From NCBI GenBank assembly GCA_025175895.1, contig CM045990.1:45380658-45444657 (forward strand): a DNA stretch of 64,000 nt, in the 5' to 3' direction. The position numbers and the translations under genes were made by a program. This DNA comes from Wurfbainia villosa (Eukaryota > Streptophyta > Magnoliopsida > Zingiberales > Zingiberaceae). Under the pieces are notes generated by a model, which saw only the letters and a program-made list of their open reading frames with translations, was not told the origin of the DNA and made no database searches. How positions within the stretch are numbered: position 1 is the stretch's first letter; each line of letters opens with the position of its first letter. Shown piece after piece: positions 43,673 through 55,729 of the stretch.

Positions 43673-44801
43673 TGATAGCTTACTTTTTATTGCGCTATTT
43701 TTACTTATAGATTCGACATTTTAGGCCCTTTGATGGAGTAATTATTAATATTCAGTATGTTTTTGCATATTGAGTTTATTTGTGATTGATTGCGTTAATT
43801 CCTATAATTTCAGTATTTTTCATGAGTTGTATGTGATTTTGTAGGAAACATGGAAAGAGGGCCTAATTGAAGGGATCGCAGCCGTCGATCCAGATCAAAT
43901 CAATCGCAACCATCGGATTTTCTTGAACAGCCTACTTAGGGAGAGATTAATTGGATTTATTAAACACTAGGTCTAAATGAATGGCTGAGATGGAAAGGCA
44001 TTGGATCGAACGGCTAGGGAAATTGACTTAAAGAAATCAACATTTTTCCAATCCCTTTCATCGCGCAACAGATGACACAGTAGCTCTCCCAAATCGCATA
44101 GCCGGAGACGTGACGTCGTTCTTCTTCCTCGCGCATGAGGGACGACGACGTTGCTACTTCCTCACGCACGAACAAGCGGAGACAGCGCAAACCAGTTTCC
44201 TTCCATCGGTGGCACGCAGGCGCTGCTGGAGGACGTCATCTTCCTCCTTGCGCGAGCGGAGGAAACGGGAGCTGGATTTCAATTTCTACTCCGTCAGAGT
44301 TAGTCGTCGCCGGTCATCTTCCTATCAAGAGCCCATGCGCCACTTCCATAGTCTTCCACAGCCATCCTATTCATCGGATCCGACAAAGAAACCATTCCAA
44401 CTGAAACTGCCGATGAGTTTTCCACACCACAGCTGCTTGACCTCTCCTCCTGTGGATTCACGGAGGAGTCTGCTTCGACGACAGTCTTCTAGCTTCACCG
44501 GATTCGCGAGAACAAGAAGACATCATCGATTTCCATATTTGGAAGTTGTAGCATCCGCATCATCCTTCCGCTCCGGAGATTCGATTGAACTCCGTCAAAC
44601 TCGTTGGCGTTTTATGCTCATGATTAGGGGATATATTGTTGGGGAGATTACTTAATTACCTCATTCATTCATTGAGTTGTTAGATGTTAATTCCTCTATT
44701 TGATTTCGATTAAATTGTTAGTTATGTGGTTGTTTAGTTAACTTGCACTTATATTGTTCATTGAATTGCTGCTTAGAATAGTTTATTCTATTTACTTTCA
44801 G
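43673..44801 (+). repeat. B1 3' LTR, truncated
   Basis: Starts TGATAGCTTACTTTTTATTG and aligns with the reverse complement of 45125-46257 and 57196-58329. It stops in the sequence TTTACTTTCAGTTTT, where the complete LTR (56967-58329) has about 230 bp more. Its GC-rich part (44090-44590) contains the block shared with A LTRs (44450-44515). Confidence 0.9.
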
Positions 44802-45124
44802 TTTTTTTTAAAAAAAAATATATCATTTCTCTATTTCTTTCTTTTTACTTTTTATTTTTTTCTTTCGCTTTTATTTTCTTTTTCTTTTTTTTATTCCTTC
44901 ATTTTTATTCATCTTTTATTTATTTTTTTCATATTTTCACTTCTTTTTTTTATTTTTTTATTTTTTTTCCTTTATCTATTTTCTTTTCTTTTATTATTTA
45001 TTATTTATTATTTATTTATTATTTTTCTTTATTTTTTTTTCTATTTTTTTTTCTTTTTTCTTTTTTATTTCATTTTACTTTTTTTTTTATTTCTTTTTCA
45101 TTTTATTTTTTTTTCATTTTTTTT
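44802..45124 (+). repeat. T-rich low-complexity tract between inverted LTRs
   Basis: About 320 bp of T with scattered C and A, apart from a short A run at 44810-44819. Both flanking LTRs break at the same internal point next to it. Confidence 0.92.
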
Positions 45125-46257
45125 GAAAACTAAAAGTAAATAGAACAAACTATTCTAAGTAGCAATTCATCGAACAATATAAGTGCAAGTTAACTAAACA
45201 ACCACATAACTAACAATTTAATCAAAATCAAATAGAGGAATTAACAGCTAACAAATCAATGAATGAATGCGGTAACTAAGCAATCTCCCCAACAATATAT
45301 GCCCTAATCATGAGCAAAAAATGACAACGAGTTTGATGGAGTTCAATCGAATCTCTGGAGCGGAATGATGCCGCGGATGCTACAACTTCCAAATCTAGAA
45401 ATCGGTGATGTCTTCTTGTTCTCGTGAATCCGGTGAAGCTAGAAGATTGTCGTCGAAGCGGACTCCTCCATAAATCCACAGGAGGAGAGGTCAAGCAGCT
45501 GTGGTGTGGAAAACTCGTCGGCAGTTTCGGTTGGAATGGTTTCTTCATTGGATCCGATGAAGAGCATGGCTATGGAAGACTGTGGAAGCGACGCGTGGGC
45601 TCTTGATAGGAAGATGACCTGCGACGACTAACTCCGGCGAAACAAAAATTGAAATCCAGTTCCCGTTTCCTCTGCTTGCGCAAGGAGGAAGACGACATCC
45701 TCCAGCAGCGCCCGCATGTCACCGATGGAAGGAAACTGGTTTGCGCTGTCTCCGCCCGCTCGTGCACGAGGAAGTAGCACCGCCGTCGTCCCTCATGCGT
45801 GAGGAAGAAGAACGACGTCGCATCTCCGACTGTGCGATTTGGGAGAGCTACTGTGTCGTCTGTCGCGCGATGAAAGGGATTGGGAAAATGTTGATTTCTT
45901 TAAGTCAATTTCCCTAGTCGTTCGATCCAATGCCTTTCCACCTCAGCCATTCATTTAGAACTAGGTTTTAATAAATCCAATTAATCTCTCCCTAAGTAGG
46001 CTGATCAAGCAAATCAGATGGCTGCGATTGATTTGATCTGAATCGACGGCTGTGATCGCTTCAATTAGGCCCTCTTTCCATTTTTCCTACAAAATCACAT
46101 ACACTCGTGAAAAATATTGAAATTATAGGAGTTAATGCAATCAATCACAAATAAACTCAATATGTAAAAACATACTGAATAGTAATAATTACTCCATCAA
46201 AAGGCCTAAAATGTCGAATCCATAAGTAAAAATAGCACAATAAAAAGTAAGCTATCA
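45125..46257 (-). repeat. B2 3' LTR, truncated
   Basis: On the minus strand it starts TGATAGCTTAC and runs to CTTTTAGTTTTC. It is the right arm of the inverted LTR pair; by eye about nine of ten bases match B1. The distal 0.2 kb is missing, as in B1. Confidence 0.9.
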
Positions 46258-46270
46258 AATTCCCCCACAC
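46258..46270 (-). other. Polypurine tract of B2
   Basis: The minus strand reads GTGTGGGGGAATT directly before the LTR. Confidence 0.88.
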
Positions 46271-47092
46271 TTATTCTTGCACGTCTCGAGCAAGTATCAA
46301 AAACGACGAATAATCAAATCCATTTTCCCCAAACAATTCCTCTGATATCGTGAAAATCGAAAAAGGTAGTTACTTAGGGTTGTCAATCTACAAAAATCAT
46401 GACATTCATGTACTAATTTCTTGCATTAGTTAACAAGTATGATGGATTTAATAAATCCTAAATAGACCAAGAATGATAAACCTTACCGAACCAATAAAGG
46501 TGGCTCTCATTCTCATAAGCATTGCAAAGGTAGAGCTCACTCAAAGCTACTCAAGGTGTTACACTACTATATGCTTGCTTTTTTCCTACTCTCCACCACT
46601 TCAACCACATGAATACATGATTTAAAAGGACTTCAAGAATTGCAATAAAGAACAAGCATAGGATATAAGAATGGCACCAAATATAGGAGCATAGAGCAAT
46701 AAAGACGAGAGGCACTTGAAATTCTGTCATGTTGTATTCAATGAAACAATGCCCATGCACGTCTCCTTTCATCCTCAAAACTAACAACCTTTATTGTTCC
46801 CTACATCCATGTTTGTCCATAAGAAACACACACTTATCCATCTCATGCAAAAAAGAAAGAAATAAATAAAGCTCATCAACTCGAAGTATTCTCCATTTAA
46901 GAAAATAGCACGTCATCTAAAAATATCCAATTTTTTTTGTAGTCATTCCACTTTGATAAATTGAATTCGATATCCGCTAAAACCCAAGAATCGATTATTC
47001 ACAACTCACGAAAGAAACAAAACTACGAAATAGACTATGAAAGGAAAGTGCGTATGTACAAAAAGAAAGAAGTGAAAAGGAACAAACTCCCC
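46271..47092 (-). other. B2 3' noncoding region with a 0.7-kb deletion
   Basis: Relative to B1, the segment matching about 42265-42985 is missing at the join near 46940-46965. Otherwise it is collinear. It contains the small hydrophobic frame. Confidence 0.75.
46551..46787 (-). CDS. Small hydrophobic frame of B2 (78 codons, speculative)
   Basis: Same frame and length as in B1 and B3, with MKGDVHGHCF after an initial TTG, hydrophobic centre, and WWRVGKKQAYSS near the end. About eight residue differences from B1. No stop or frameshift. Confidence 0.35.
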   Translation of the reverse strand: MLVLRMKGDVHGHCFIEYNMTEFQVPLVFIALCSYIWCHSYILCLFFIAILEVLLNHVFMWLKWWRVGKKQAYSSVTP

Positions 47093-47788
47093 TCAAGTCG
47101 GGTAAATATCAATCCACCAGGGAAGGGCAATCTTGCTAAAATTTTTGACGAATCTCCTGTAGAATCCTACATGTCCAAGAAAAAAGTGCACTTCCTGCAT
47201 GCATGTGAGGTAAGATAACAAAGAAATAGTATCTATTTTTGTAGGATCTACCTCAATACCCTTCCTAGAGACTATATGACCAAAAACTATGCCATGTGTA
47301 ACCATGAAATGAAATTTTTCATAATTCAATACCAAGTCAGTCTCTATGCACCTATGTAAGTCTCGTGACAAACTATCCAAATAAGTATCAAATGAGGTGT
47401 CATATATAGTAAAATCATCCATGAATACTTCCATGCAATGTTCTAATAGATCAGAAAAGATGCTTACCATACACTGTTGGAAGGTACCTAGAGCATTGCA
47501 GAGCCCAATTGGCATACGTCGGTATGCAAAAGTTTCGAACGGGCATGTAAAGGTAGTCTTTTCCTGATCCTCCAAGAAAATCCGGTGCATACACAGAGTA
47601 GGGATAATATCAGGTATATCATCAATAGTCCACCCGATAGCTTTCTGATGTTGCCTGAGAAGATCTAGTAGACACTACTCCTGCTCTGGCTCAAGATCTC
47701 TAGCAATAATGACCGGTCTCTACTCATCTTCACCTACGTAGGAATACTTAAGGTGCTCAGGCAATGCTTTCAATTCCATTCTCAGTGG
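47093..47788 (-). pseudogene. B2 truncated reverse transcriptase
   Basis: After PLRMELKALPEHLKYSYVGEDE there are stops at codons that are Gln in the other copies. RDLEPEQE, CLLDLLRQHQKAIGWTIDDIP, RIFLEDQEKTTFTCPFETFAYRRMPIGLCNALGTFQ and VFMDDFTIYDT then carry the RT fingers and palm with the catalytic DD pair. The protein ends RRFVKNFSKIALP and the junction WWIDIYPT, stop. There is no RNase H or integrase. Such a truncated RT lacks the thumb and connection region and is not expected to work by itself. Confidence 0.9.
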
Positions 47789-48781
47789 CTAAACAGTCCT
47801 TAGAAGTGATTTTTCAAAATATGCTTCCTCTGTAGATACCTCTGTTTCCTTAGCAAAAATAGCCTCACAGAGTAAATCTAAACCACCATCATCCTCTGCA
47901 TCACCTGCATCGCAACCAATGTCTCCCAATGAAATATCTACACTGTCAAACCTGCTCATCCAATCTGTGTCAAAATGCTTAACCTCCTCGCAATCTAACT
48001 CATCCAGCACGTCAATGCTCAAAAGTGAATGATCCTCAACGGGATATCTCATTGCATCTGGAATACTGAATTGAACAATTGTGTCGCCAAACTCCATGGT
48101 AAGCGTTCTTGCGTGTACATCAATTTTTGTCCTTGTTGTCTTCAGGAACTGTTGTCCAAGAATCAGTGGAGGTTGGCCTGAAGCTGCATCTCCCTCCATA
48201 TCCAAAATATAGAAATCCACTGGAAAAATTAACTCCTTTACCCTGACTAATACATCTTCTATCACTCCTACTGGATGTGTGAAACTATGGTTAGCCAACT
48301 ATATAACAACTCTAGTGGACTGAAGTGGGCCAATACCGAGTGCCTGAAAAATAGACTTAGGCATAACATTAATAGAAGCTCCTAGGTCTAGCATGGCATC
48401 ACCAAAAGTGTTGTCTCCAATCACACATGGCACGGTAAATACACCAGTATCCTTGCACTTCTGAGGCATCGGCTGAATCATACTTGATACATTCTTCCCC
48501 ATGCCGACTAACTCATTCCCCTTAAGCTTCCCCTTATGAATGCACAGATCCTTCAAAAACTTGGCATATTTTGGGATGTTCTTGATGACTCTCAATAATG
48601 GAATGTTCACTTCCACTTTGCTAAATGTGTCCACAAGCTCCTGGAGTTCCTCTTCCTTTTCTGCTTTAGTATTTCTTTTTGAAGGTATTGGCCTCTGAGG
48701 AAAGGGCAAAGACATTGGGGCATCCAATATGGTCCGTGAAGTATCTCTCCACTCCTCACATACTGGATCTGGAACTAGCAC
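47789..48781 (-). pseudogene. B2 protease and pre-RT spacer
   Basis: The frame from 48781 has a linker with KAEKEEELQELVDTFSKVEV, YAKFLKDLCIHKGKL and VSSMIQPMPQKCKDTG, then the retropepsin-like domain FTVPCVIGDNTFGDAMLDLG with the active-site DLGAS near 48375-48395, and NVMPKSIFQALGIGPL. A TAG-type stop at 48299-48301 interrupts it. It goes on in frame with DVLVRVKELIFPVDFYILDM and PPLILGQQFLKTTRTKIDV, the protease C-terminus, then the acidic spacer DISLGDIGCDAGDAEDD. One stop breaks an otherwise collinear 330-codon region. Confidence 0.88.
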
Positions 48782-50245
48782 TGGTGCAGATGCTGCTGGG
48801 TCAGAAGTAGTCTAACCACTCCGCAATGTGATGGCACTGACATTCCCTTTGGGGTTCGGAATGGTTTGTGAAGGTAATCGATCAACCCCTGGATCGAGAC
48901 CGTAATCGGGCGCTATCCGACTAATTTGTCTCTCAGTTCGCTGTTGCTCTACATCATTGCACAATCTTCTCCAACTATTGCACTGAAGACTCTGGTCTGG
49001 TAGGTTGAGACTGTTGTGTCTTTATTGGAGTTGCATTCTGTTGAATAGCCAACAGTCTCTGAAAAGCTGGAGGTGGTTGATATGACTACTGCTGCTGCTG
49101 ATGCACATTCCCATACCTCAAATTTGGGTGATCTCTCCATCCTGGGTTGTAAGTGGGAGCCATGGGATCATATTGCTTGTACCCAGGTTGCGATTGATAA
49201 AATTGAGACCTCGGTTGAAAAACATTTGCTGCAATTGCCTGATCCATAAAGTTAGAACTCCCCTCTTGTTGTAGCATAGGGCAAACATCAGTCAAATGAA
49301 TGGAACTAGAACAAATCCCATAGGTGCTCACCGGCTGAATAGACTGCATCAATGGTTGTTGAGCCTGCTTTAGAGCTATCTGTCTAGCCATAGAAGTTAG
49401 CTCCTGCAATTCAGTCTTAAGCTTTTGGTTATTTGTTCTGGGCACTAGAATCTCATTCACCCCTCTGGTAAGAAACTGTCTGCTCCCAAACTGTTGTGCA
49501 TTGGCTGCCATAATTGAGATGAGCTCCCTTGCTTCTGTAGGTGTCTTGTTTACCAGTGCTCCCCCACTAGCTGCATCGATCATACATCGATCCATAGGAA
49601 GTAGTCCCTCGTAGAATGACTAAATGATTATTTGCTCACTGAGCTAGTGATGAGGACAACTGGTACATAACTTTTCAAAATGCTCCCAATACTCATGCAA
49701 TATCTCTCCTGTCAATTGTTGAATTGCATAGATACTTCTTCTGATAGCCGTAGACTATAAAGCTGGAAAAAATTTCTCTAGAAATGATCTCTTCATCTCA
49801 GCCCAACATGTGATAGATCTGGGTGGCAAAGCATATAGCCAATCCTTTGCTCCTCCCGCTAATGAAAATGGAAAAGCTCTCAAGCTAATATCCTCCTCAC
49901 TGATGCCATGCGGTTTCATAGTGAAACGAATCGCATGGAACTCCTGTAAGTGTCGTGTAGGGTCTTTTCCAGCTGATCCATTGAATTTGGGTAGAAGATG
50001 AATAATCTCAGATTGCAGCTCAAAATCTACATCAAGGTTTGGATACTGAATGCACAATGAATGATAGGAAACATCTAGTGCTGCAAGCTCCCTAAGTGTT
50101 CGATGGTTTACCATATCCAAATCAAGTCCCACAAGACTAGCACTCTCACTTGTAGTTGAAATCCGGTGTGCTCACTGCAGTGCGTGAAAAGTCCGATCAA
50201 TTTCAGGGTCAAGATCAAGTAAATCTTCGTTGGATGATTTTGTCA
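48782..50245 (-). pseudogene. B2 Athila-like gag
   Basis: ATG at about 50245 (MTKSSNEDLLDLDPEIDRTF), stop near 50175, then the open part from 50132: RTLRELAALDVSYHSLCIQYP, IIHLLPKFNGSAGKDPTRHL, EEDISLRAFPFSLAGGAKDWL and EMKRSFLEKFFPA, the Athila capsid domain. After a gap with stops (49755-49596) comes MDRCMIDAASGGALVNKT, LTSMARQIALKQAQQPL, a partial knuckle ICSSSIHLTDVCP, and YNPGWRDHPNLRYGN. Gag would build the particle. About four stops or shifts. Confidence 0.88.
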
Positions 50246-50343
50246 TGCACTGCACACAAGTAAAAGATTAGAAAGCTCAAACAAGCAAGATATCTAAAAG
50301 AAATTATTTCAACTCTAACAACTAACTAACACTGCTAACAACT
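50246..50343 (-). other. B2 leader, interrupted
   Basis: Short AT-rich leader between gag and the inserted solo LTR. The target copy CAACT is at 50339-50343. Confidence 0.7.
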
Positions 50344-50852
50344 TGTCACGCCCGCCCTTTCCAGGGGTTGGAGGGGCGGCGCGGCGCGATCGTACATATA
50401 TGCATTACAGCGGAAGACTACATATACTTCTTACAGCGGAAGACTTTAGACTTCTTTTTCTTCTTTCTTTTAAACATAAGCATGCACCATCATTTCATAA
50501 GTATTTCTTTTTAAACATAGAGCATGCATCATCATTTCATAAGTATTTCTTTTAAAACATAGAGCATGCATCATCATTTCATAAGTACTTAGTTCAAGTT
50601 CATAAAAATCATCTTAAGGGAAAACATGCATAAGTATAGGACACATAAACAGATCTCCTCCACCATGCCACTACCACACACACTTTGCCCCTCCTGCTGC
50701 TCCCTTTAGTTTTGTCACCCTTTACCCTTATCTGCAGTACAAGGGAACATAAACTATAAGCACATAGGCTTAGTAAGATCCTGTCCTACTCACAAAAACC
50801 ATACGTCAAGCATTAAGCATAGAGTAGTGACATGATCATGTAAAATATCGGG

Positions 50853-50887
<35 letters not shown>

Positions 50888-52611
50888 AAATATTATTCCT
50901 CGTTAATTGATAAAATATCTTGTGGAATTTTTTAGAAATTTTTAGAAATTTTTCTGGACTCAAACAGAAATCTATGGGATTAATTAATTGAATCTTAGTT
51001 TAATTGAACCAAGGGTTAATCAATTGTAGGATTAAACCGACCCGTTATCTCCAAACCCCCAACCCGTTTACTTAACCCGACCCATTTTTTTTTCTTTTTC
51101 CCATTAACGCCAGCCACCCTTTTCTGCGATTTCACATCGCAGATTAAAAGCCGAGCATTTTCTTTCTTCCTCCTTCGGCTCCCGACCTCGTCTCATCGCG
51201 ATCCCGTTTTCCCCGATCCGCAGATTCTTTCTCGATCTCGATCTCGCCGGCAGCAACCCTTTCTTCTCCACTCGTCACCGCTGGATCTGGCTATTCCATC
51301 TTGCTGTCGGACCCTTCGATTTGTTGATCGGTCATGGCGTCATGGCAAGCCACGCGAGAACCCCAACCACCCTTTTTTTCTTCCCGATTGAGCGACGTCG
51401 CAACGCCTGATCGCTGTCGTTGTCTTCGGCCCTCTCGATTGTGCGCCACATCGGGCGCTGGCGGTGCCTCCTCGTGATGTCGTCGCCTCTTCTCCCCTCT
51501 GCTTCGACGCCACATCTCCTCTTCCGACGCCGATATCGATCTACAGTCGCCTTGGATCGCTTCAAGCTTGGCTTCGTCGACACTGTGGCCCTCTCACCGG
51601 CCTCTGGTTTTCACATCCCGGTCGATTCCCCCTTCGCCAGTGACGATCTACATCCCGTGAGCTCTGCCCTAGTGTGCCGTCGGATTTTCTTGCCGTGCTC
51701 TGCCATTTCAGATGGTAGCAATCTCTGACAACCTTCCCTCTCCCACTAGCCGCCACCGTTACCTTTGCTGATAGCTGATCTCGCCGGCCTTTTTCCTTCT
51801 CCCAGCTCAGATAGAAGATGCCTTCCACTAACAGTTTGTGAGCTCCGTTTGTCGACCTCTCCCTTTCCTGTGTTGCCTTAACCCGAGTAGTGTCGACCAG
51901 CAGCTGACATTTGTTCAAATAGCAGTGGTGATTTAGCTTGGTCTCTTCTATCGATCAACCATGGTGGTTATTCAATGATTTAGGCTTACACGATCGACTG
52001 TGTAATCATGGAATTGGATTTATCTTGTTGATAAGTTGTGGCCGATTGAAGGGGGAGAGATTTACATATCGTATTTTTGGGCAATTGAGTAGATTTGATG
52101 AGGATCAAGAAGTCGAGCAAATGAAAGCTAGGCTTGGACTTCGATTCGAGGCAGGTTTGAGGACGTGAATACAATCAGCCGAACTATAAATCAAGTGGGT
52201 AATTTCCTACCTGGTCCGGATAGATGTATTGCATTCAGATTTAGTCATAAATATGAGCATGTTAGGTGTTCATATTATCTTGACCCTGCTCTTTTTATCG
52301 TATGCTTGATCCTTTACCGTTGGCTATTAACTCCATTGTTGATATCATGTTTATTTTATCATGATTAGGAGTTATACATATAGGTGATGCAAGTAACTTA
52401 GAATTTGTTTAAGTTAAGTGCAAATAGTAAAGTCTGGATGACAACCTGATTGTACATTGGGCAAAAAGGTTACCTATAGGTAGATAATGTCTTTAACCTA
52501 GGGTTAGTTCTAGTACCCTTAGGTTGTATGTTACCACCGAACATGTATTGTGTAAATGGTCAGAGGAATGATACTTAGGGTATCGCTACGGACCGGTGGT
52601 CCTAGCTTGTT

Positions 52612-52815
52612 ATAATCAGATGAGTACGACTCTCTACAGGATAGAGAGTGTGTCCATCAGTTGAGTACGACGCTCTACAGGATAGAGAGTGCATCGATTA
52701 GATTGGTATGACTCTCTACAGGATAGAGAGTATTATGATCAGTTGAGTATGACTCTCTGCAGGATAGAGAGTGCGTTGATCTGGTTAGTATGATTCTCTG
52801 TAGAATAGAGAATCT
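52612..52815 (+). repeat. Hairpin minisatellite, about five units
   Basis: Units of 43-51 bp with CTCTCTACAGGATAGAGAG flanked by GAGTACGA or GAGTATGA. Each can fold into a 7-bp stem with a 5-base loop. The last unit has CTGTAGAATAG. Confidence 0.9.
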
Positions 52816-53304
52816 ATGGTGGATGTCTGTATGGGAGACATTGCATTCATGTCATTTGCATGCACGCTGGCGACGAGGTCTCCCTTGTGGTTGAGAGTGT
52901 CGCCAGTCATCCTGCCTCCATAGTTACTCATAGGAGGAGTAATCGATGTGAGGGCAGAGCATTGTGGTGTCGCACTCTACCACTATAGACGGTGGTAGTT
53001 GGATTTGCATGTCGTAGTCCTGCGTGTGTGACACTCGACCACTCATGGGTAATGACTGTCGGAGTAGCCAACAACAGGGACCCCCATCGTGTAGCTTGCT
53101 CTTTACGCTTATATGCTACTCGATCATACTGCCCACTCGGCCACTCGAGAGTAGTGGTTGGTGTTGAGTTGGGGCAGTTGTCATGCTTGAGCCACCGAGG
53201 CCACACTGGGGTCGTGGTAGCTTTAGGGTGAGCCGACATGACCATGCATGCTGCATTGCCGACTTATGACATTTTTGCATATTGCCATATATATACATAT
53301 ATGC

Positions 53305-53398
<94 letters not shown>
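53305..53398. repeat. (TA)n microsatellite, about 90 bp
   Basis: Uninterrupted alternating TA after TGCATG. Predicted Ile/Tyr-repeat frames across it are artefacts. Confidence 0.95.
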
Positions 53399-53400
<2 letters not shown>

Positions 53401-54289
53401 ATGATTGTGATTAGTATACATATATAGATGCAGTCTATATATATATGCTTATTGTGATGTTGCATTTGATTGTATTATGCTTGCTGCATTTGATTGTACA
53501 TCATATTCATGCATGTTTCTTGCATATGTTATACAGTTGTGTCAGATACTGATATGTGTTGGACAGACCATTAGATATCTTGACCGGTAGCATGAGTAGA
53601 TTATGAGTTAGTATTATTCTTCCCGTTATATATATATGTTGGATATATGTCCAGGTTGGATCAGAGTAGCGTAGCAGACTTCAGGTATATCTGTATTTTT
53701 ATGTTGTTCATTCAGTTAGACGGTATATTCTTGTATTTATATACTATGCTGATATACCTATTGTACATCTAGATTATGTTGTCAAAATACATGTGATATT
53801 ACATATATACATGTTTTCCATTACCTGCTGAGTTTTACTCACCCCCCCCAACGGACCCTGGGTTTTTCTGTCACCCAGGTAACAGGTAGCCGACTTCGTG
53901 ATGGACTTGGAGCACAGCTGGCTGACGCCTCATCTCAACTCCGAGAGTCCGAGTTTTTGAGTCTTCCGTATGTTTTGGTTATGTATTCTGAGTTTATCGT
54001 GGTGTGGTGTGTTATGTGATGTACGCACATGTTGGTGCGGGTTTTAATGAAGCTTCTTTATGTTCTTGTGTTAGTCATACCGGTATGCACTCTGTGGGAT
54101 TGTATTGTTGTCGTGTTGTTTCCGCTGTGTTTTTGTTATGTTGTTATGTTGTTATATATATATATATATGTTGTTATTGTTGTGGCCTACGGGCCTTGTA
54201 TTAACCCGTAATGTTGCCATGTACAGGGGAGGTGTTGTCCGTTTGATTTTCGGTTTGGCATGCTCTCGGGGCGTGACAGATCATATAAC

Positions 54290-54690
54290 ACATACGAGCA
54301 TAACATTCATATAAACATACAAGGACATATAAACGAACATAACATGCATATAAACATACAAGAACATAAGCAAGCATAACATGCATATAACATACCAGAA
54401 CATAAGCATAGCATTCATATAAACATCTAAGAACATAAGCAAACATAACATGCATATAACATACCAGAACATAAGCAAGCATAACATACATATAGACGTA
54501 CCAGAACATAAGCAAGCATAACATGCATATAACATACCAGAACATAAGCATAGCATTCATATAAACATCTAAGAACATAAGCAAACATAACATGCATATA
54601 ACATACCAGAACATAAGCAAGCATAACATACATATAGACGTACCAGAACATAAGCAAGCATAACATGCATGTAAACATAAGCATAACATG
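54290..54690 (-). repeat. Higher-order tandem repeat
   Basis: Basic units of about 30-35 bp (ACATAAGCAAGCATAACATG, then CATATAACATACCAGA variants) are combined in a longer block of about 126 bp. The block near 54436-54560 is repeated almost exactly near 54562-54660. Confidence 0.85.
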
Positions 54691-54879
54691 AATATAACAT
54701 CATAATGATCCAGACATGAACAAAGGATATATGCAGGATGCTCTTTGAAAACATATATTATAGGTATTTAAACATAATCTCAACATATTGGGCCCGACAT
54801 TGTACCACATCATCATCATCATAGCGCGCATCCCTAAATAGACCCAAGGTAGCTAATCCCGAACCTACTAGGTTACTAG

Positions 54880-55030
54880 GCCCGTACTATGTCCGTCGAC
54901 CTAGGGGCCATCATCATAACATAGAAGCTCATCCTAGGCCCGTACTTATGACCGTCGGCCTAGGGGCAATCATAACATAGAAGCCCATCCTAGTCCCGTA
55001 CTATGTTTGTCGGCCTAGGGCAACTTAGGA
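54880..55030. repeat. CCTAGG-containing tandem repeat, three units
   Basis: Units of roughly 60-70 bp with GGCCCGTACT, GTCGGCCTAGGG and CATAACATAGAAGC. Confidence 0.8.
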
Positions 55031-55089
55031 GCCCATCCCTTTGGAGCTTTTTAGGGTCCGGTACAAGCCATGCAGAAAGTAAAATACTT

Positions 55090-55310
55090 ATCATGCTTCA
55101 TATTATAACATATCATATTTCTTTTCATAAACATATCGTGTTCCTTACCATGGCATATCATGTTCCTTCTTCATAGAATATCATGTTCCTTCTTCATAAC
55201 ATATCATTTTTCTTTTCATAACATATCATATTCCTTCATCATAACATATCATATTTCTTTTCATACATATCAATTTCCTTCTTTATAACATATCATACAT
55301 TCACACAATT
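55090..55310. repeat. About 28-bp tandem repeat
   Basis: Seven or so units of TTCCTTCTTCATAACATATCA with small variations. Confidence 0.85.
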
Positions 55311-55729
55311 CACATGACAATGAGCATAACATGATCATACATTTAACATGGTAATGAGCAGAAATTTATCATGCATCCCTACTATTAACATAGACATATG
55401 GTAGTGACATAAACCAATCATGCTAAACCACTTGAGCAAGGACTACTTAACATCATGTTAACATCACACACATATAGGGCATGGCATAAACATCATGAAC
55501 AAGCATACATGGAGTGATCTAAACTTCATGGAGTTATACCAAAGTTTTAAACCCTAAACAACTTATATATGATCTAACTAACCACATATTAATTCTTTCA
55601 CATATAAAGCATGGCATGGAAGGCACTTAGGAGTTTAGATAAGTCTTGGCTGAGAGTTTCAAGAAAACCTAAGATCCATTTCTTAAATCTAGCTTAGCTT
55701 TCACATGTTACCTATATCTACATTCAAAA

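Larger units (their letters stand above)
41256..44801 (+). mobile_element. B1: Athila-like B element, 5' part missing
   Basis: Starts inside the pre-RT spacer and runs through a truncated RT, a 3' noncoding region and an LTR that lacks its last 0.2 kb. It has no gag or protease because the left part was lost at the fusion with A2. It is the plus-strand member of an inverted pair with B2. Confidence 0.85.
50839..54278 (+). mobile_element. Solo LTR of the same family as 5731-28172
   Basis: Starts TGTAAAATATCGGG and ends GGGGCGTGACA, 3440 bp, duplication GATCA at 50834-50838 and 54279-54283. It matches the reverse complement of 5731-8493 in the second half (hairpin minisatellite, CACCCAGGTAAC block, GGCCTACGGGCC near the end). 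The GC-rich part 51160-51760 differs from 27200-27960. Frames predicted there are not shared and not called. Confidence 0.9.

Noticed and set aside
44754..45143. 129-codon Phe/Tyr/Leu-rich frame
   Set aside because: Translation of the T-rich low-complexity tract; no ATG context, no copy elsewhere.
51420..51728. Frame of 102 codons and antisense frames in a GC-rich region that looked gene-like
   Set aside because: Inside solo LTR 50839-54278 and not conserved in the family copy at 27200-27960; GC-rich transcript-start regions are usual in these LTRs.
53116..53465. Frames with long Ile-Tyr repeats
   Set aside because: They read across the (TA)n microsatellite.
54201..54754. Cys/Met/Tyr-rich frames on the minus strand (up to 162 codons)
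   Set aside because: They are open in several frames because the DNA is a tandem repeat of short units; no start or family match.
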